This document shows, in pieces, positions 32,580 through 34,482 of a stretch of DNA of 34,482 nt. The stretch is taken from positions 1 to 34,482 of the forward strand of contig JAEOTF010000371.1 of the NCBI GenBank assembly GCA_016840025.1, written 5' to 3'. Source of the stretch: Candidatus Hodarchaeota archaeon. GTDB lineage: Archaea > Asgardarchaeota > Heimdallarchaeia > Hodarchaeales > YT1-039. Position 1 is the stretch's first letter; the number at the start of each line of letters is the position of its first letter. The notes beneath the pieces are model-generated. The model was given only the letters and a program-made list of their open reading frames with translations, ran no database searches and was not told where the DNA came from. The translations under genes were made by a program, and so were the position numbers.

Positions 32580-34004
32580 TTGAAATTGCGTTTAAAAGAA
32601 ATTTTCACGCCAAGAATATTAACTATTCTAATACTTGTCGCCTTTGGCGGATTGGTCGCTTGGAGTTACAGCTATTCAAGACATTTTGGGAATATGGTTT
32701 TATTCTCTTCCATATTCGTAGCTACATTTCTCCTTGTTGCTATGTATCATAACAAGCAGCTAACAATCATCCTTTCGTCTTGTGCAATTTCTCTTACCCT
32801 AGTTTTCTTGTTGATTGATGAGAATGTATGGGACATCGTAATGGAAGAATACATGGAATGGGAAGTATTAGCGGTAGTGTTTGGTATGTCATTGTTAGTT
32901 GAAGCTACAAGTGAAACTGGGCTCTTTGATTGGTTAATTATTCGTATGTTGAAACTGTCCAAAGGACAACCCTGGCCTCTTTTTGTTATGACTTTTTTGA
33001 TAACTTTGGCATTATCGACGGTGCTAGCGAATGTTACCGCGATGATATTAATCGGTTCAATGATCCTCACAGTATCCAAGGGACTGGATTATGATCCTAC
33101 TCCATTCTTACTTTCTTCTGTACTTGCTACCAGTTTAGCAGGCATGGCCACTTTGGTCTCTTCGTTGCCTGCGATCATGGTTGGGGCAGAAGCAGGGATA
33201 AGTTTTATTGATTTTCTAATCGTTAGTGTGCCTTTTCTAATTTTAACAACCCCATTATGTATTTTTTATTTGAAAATAGTTTTTCCAACTGAAAAAATTC
33301 CCTTGGACAGCACTCTACAGAGTGCTGTTGATACACAAATGATCCTGAGCCTTGACGAATGGGGTGTTGTTGAGGATCGTAAAGCATTTTATTTAGCAAT
33401 CGTAGCTCTTGGGATTACCATCATAGGGTTTGCTTTGTCAGATGTGATAGGGGTTCCTATTGGAGTTATAGCCATTTTTGGCGCAATATTAGCAATTGTT
33501 TTAACTCAAGCTGAAGAACATCGATTTATCCATGGAATGAATTGGGACGTTTTAATATTTTTCAGCGGTCTTTTTATATTAGTAGGAACGTTAGAAGAAA
33601 CAGGGGTGCTTGAAGATCTTGCGGATTGGTTAAAAGAGGTTAGTGGAGGAAATTTGTTTCTCACAGGTTTTATGATTCTAATAATAACAGGCATTTTTAG
33701 TGGGATTTTAGATAACATTCCTGTGACGGCAGCGTTAATCCCGGTTATTTCAGAGATGAATAAACAATTCCAAGGCGATAATCCCACCTTCCTGTGGTTT
33801 ATGTTGGTCTTTGCGGGTGCTTTTGGTGGAGGACTCACACCATTTGGGTCTGCTGCATCCATTTTAGCAATTTCGTTATTATCGAAGGAAGATCGCCCTT
33901 TAGACTTCAAAAATTTCCTAATAAAATTCGTTCCGATCTCTCTTCTCCTCCTCGCCCTATCAGGAATCTATCTTAGTATCCTCGCCATTTTTCATATCAT
34001 TTAA
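32580..34004 (+). CDS. ArsB/NhaD-superfamily transporter, paralog
   Basis: 474 aa from TTG 32580, with about twelve membrane helices. It shares TSETGLFDWLIIRMLKLSKG, NVTAMILIGSMILTVSKGLD, SLPAIMVGAEAGISFIDFLI, GILDNIPVTAALIPV and GGGLTPFGSAAS with the divergent gene at 30672; overall they are close paralogs, most different in the cytoplasmic loop after helix 6 and at the ends. It carries the extra N-terminal helix (RILTILILVAFGGLVAW) that the neighbour lacks in its ATG-started form. Likely cation/proton or anion transport at the cell membrane. The divergent pair suggests duplication with specialisation. Confidence 0.85.
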   Translation: MKLRLKEIFTPRILTILILVAFGGLVAWSYSYSRHFGNMVLFSSIFVATFLLVAMYHNKQLTIILSSCAISLTLVFLLIDENVWDIVMEEYMEWEVLAVVFGMSLLVEATSETGLFDWLIIRMLKLSKGQPWPLFVMTFLITLALSTVLANVTAMILIGSMILTVSKGLDYDPTPFLLSSVLATSLAGMATLVSSLPAIMVGAEAGISFIDFLIVSVPFLILTTPLCIFYLKIVFPTEKIPLDSTLQSAVDTQMILSLDEWGVVEDRKAFYLAIVALGITIIGFALSDVIGVPIGVIAIFGAILAIVLTQAEEHRFIHGMNWDVLIFFSGLFILVGTLEETGVLEDLADWLKEVSGGNLFLTGFMILIITGIFSGILDNIPVTAALIPVISEMNKQFQGDNPTFLWFMLVFAGAFGGGLTPFGSAASILAISLLSKEDRPLDFKNFLIKFVPISLLLLALSGIYLSILAIFHII

Positions 34005-34099
34005 ATATTTATTTCTGTGATTATTTGCAGTAGCTTAACTTAACAAAGATAATAATAAATTGCAGTAAATGATCTCTAGAAATAGATTAGGTGAGAGAA

Positions 34100-34482
34100 A
34101 TGGTTCAAATCCAAGCAAATCTCCTTATTCTTAATTCAACTGATTATGAACAATATTTAAAGACAATGACTGATGACCAAAGAAGTACATGGGGAGAACA
34201 TTATGAAAAAGTGGAATTAGGTAAGGAAGTACAGAATTTACTCATATCTCCTTCTCGTCCTATTAATATAATTGTTTTCTCGGGAGCTTGGTGCGGAGAA
34301 TGCGCTATGGCTGTACCAGTACTCGCAAAGATGGCTGAATTAAGTGATTTTGTCACTTTGCATATTATTGACAGAGATAAATCCCCCGACCTTTATGAAC
34401 CATGGATGCCAAATGGAGATAAACGAGTCCCAGTAGTTCTATTTACTAGTGAGGATTTTTATGTAGTGACGCAATGGGTTGA
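34100..34482 (+). CDS. Thioredoxin-family protein (cut by window end)
   Basis: 127 residues are visible, ATG 34100 with GGTGA five bases before. The active site GAWCGECAMAVPVL has WCxxC (CGEC), the cis-Pro segment is KRVPVVLF, and an N-terminal helical extension of about 50 residues precedes the fold, as in thioredoxin_9-type archaeal proteins. Thiol-disulfide exchange in the cytoplasm is likely. The C-terminus lies beyond the window. Confidence 0.8.
   Translation, partial: MVQIQANLLILNSTDYEQYLKTMTDDQRSTWGEHYEKVELGKEVQNLLISPSRPINIIVFSGAWCGECAMAVPVLAKMAELSDFVTLHIIDRDKSPDLYEPWMPNGDKRVPVVLFTSEDFYVVTQWV

Overview
The window is most likely archaeal and possibly Asgard. The archaeal reading rests on an archaeal-type family B DNA polymerase, TATA-like boxes about 25 bp upstream of start codons lacking a Shine-Dalgarno site, U-run terminators, VapBC/HEPN-MNT modules and a surface protein with a C-terminal PEF-type anchor. 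The Asgard reading is an inference from two eukaryote-like genes: a membrane-anchored Ras-family GTPase with circularly permuted G boxes (14295-15857) and a membrane protein ending in a near-canonical RING finger (29990-30646). The DNA is AT-rich and gene density is moderate. No tRNA, rRNA or CRISPR array was seen.

Layout. 1-755: decayed DNA with a 20-bp tandem repeat and a gene relic. 755-3496: Rpn-like PD-(D/E)XK nuclease, zinc-ribbon/Yip1 membrane protein, YgiT/DUF4258 toxin-antitoxin pair. 3729-4952: exported seven-bladed propeller. 5075-7639: family B polymerase with a ruined exonuclease site. 7817-10439: HEPN-MNT module whose MNT gene is split by a TnpB element. 10464-14225: B12-type radical SAM protein, SRAP abasic-site protein, two small unknowns, RHH/PIN pair. 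14295-16597: permuted GTPase and a small membrane protein. 16640-19014: second MNT/HEPN pair (HEPN broken by a stop codon), truncated gamma-glutamylcyclotransferase, AbrB/PIN pair, gene fragments. 19322-22045: glycosyltransferase, small winged-helix-like protein and divergent HTH/LAGLIDADG endonuclease. 22217-24262: urocanase. 24326-26240: third MNT/HEPN pair and an AbiEii-like nucleotidyltransferase. 26223-29400: PLP decarboxylase coupled to a GNAT acetyltransferase, and a PD-(D/E)XK protein. 29990-34482: RING membrane protein, two divergent paralogous ArsB/NhaD-type transporters, start of a thioredoxin-like protein.

Reading. This is an accessory region: about seven toxin-antitoxin-like modules, a mobile TnpB element, a homing-endonuclease-like gene and many relics lie among a few metabolic and repair genes. 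The most notable gene is the GTPase with G-box order G3-G4-G5-G1-G2, an order described for eukaryotic cpRAS domains, here fused to a beta-rich domain and two membrane helices.
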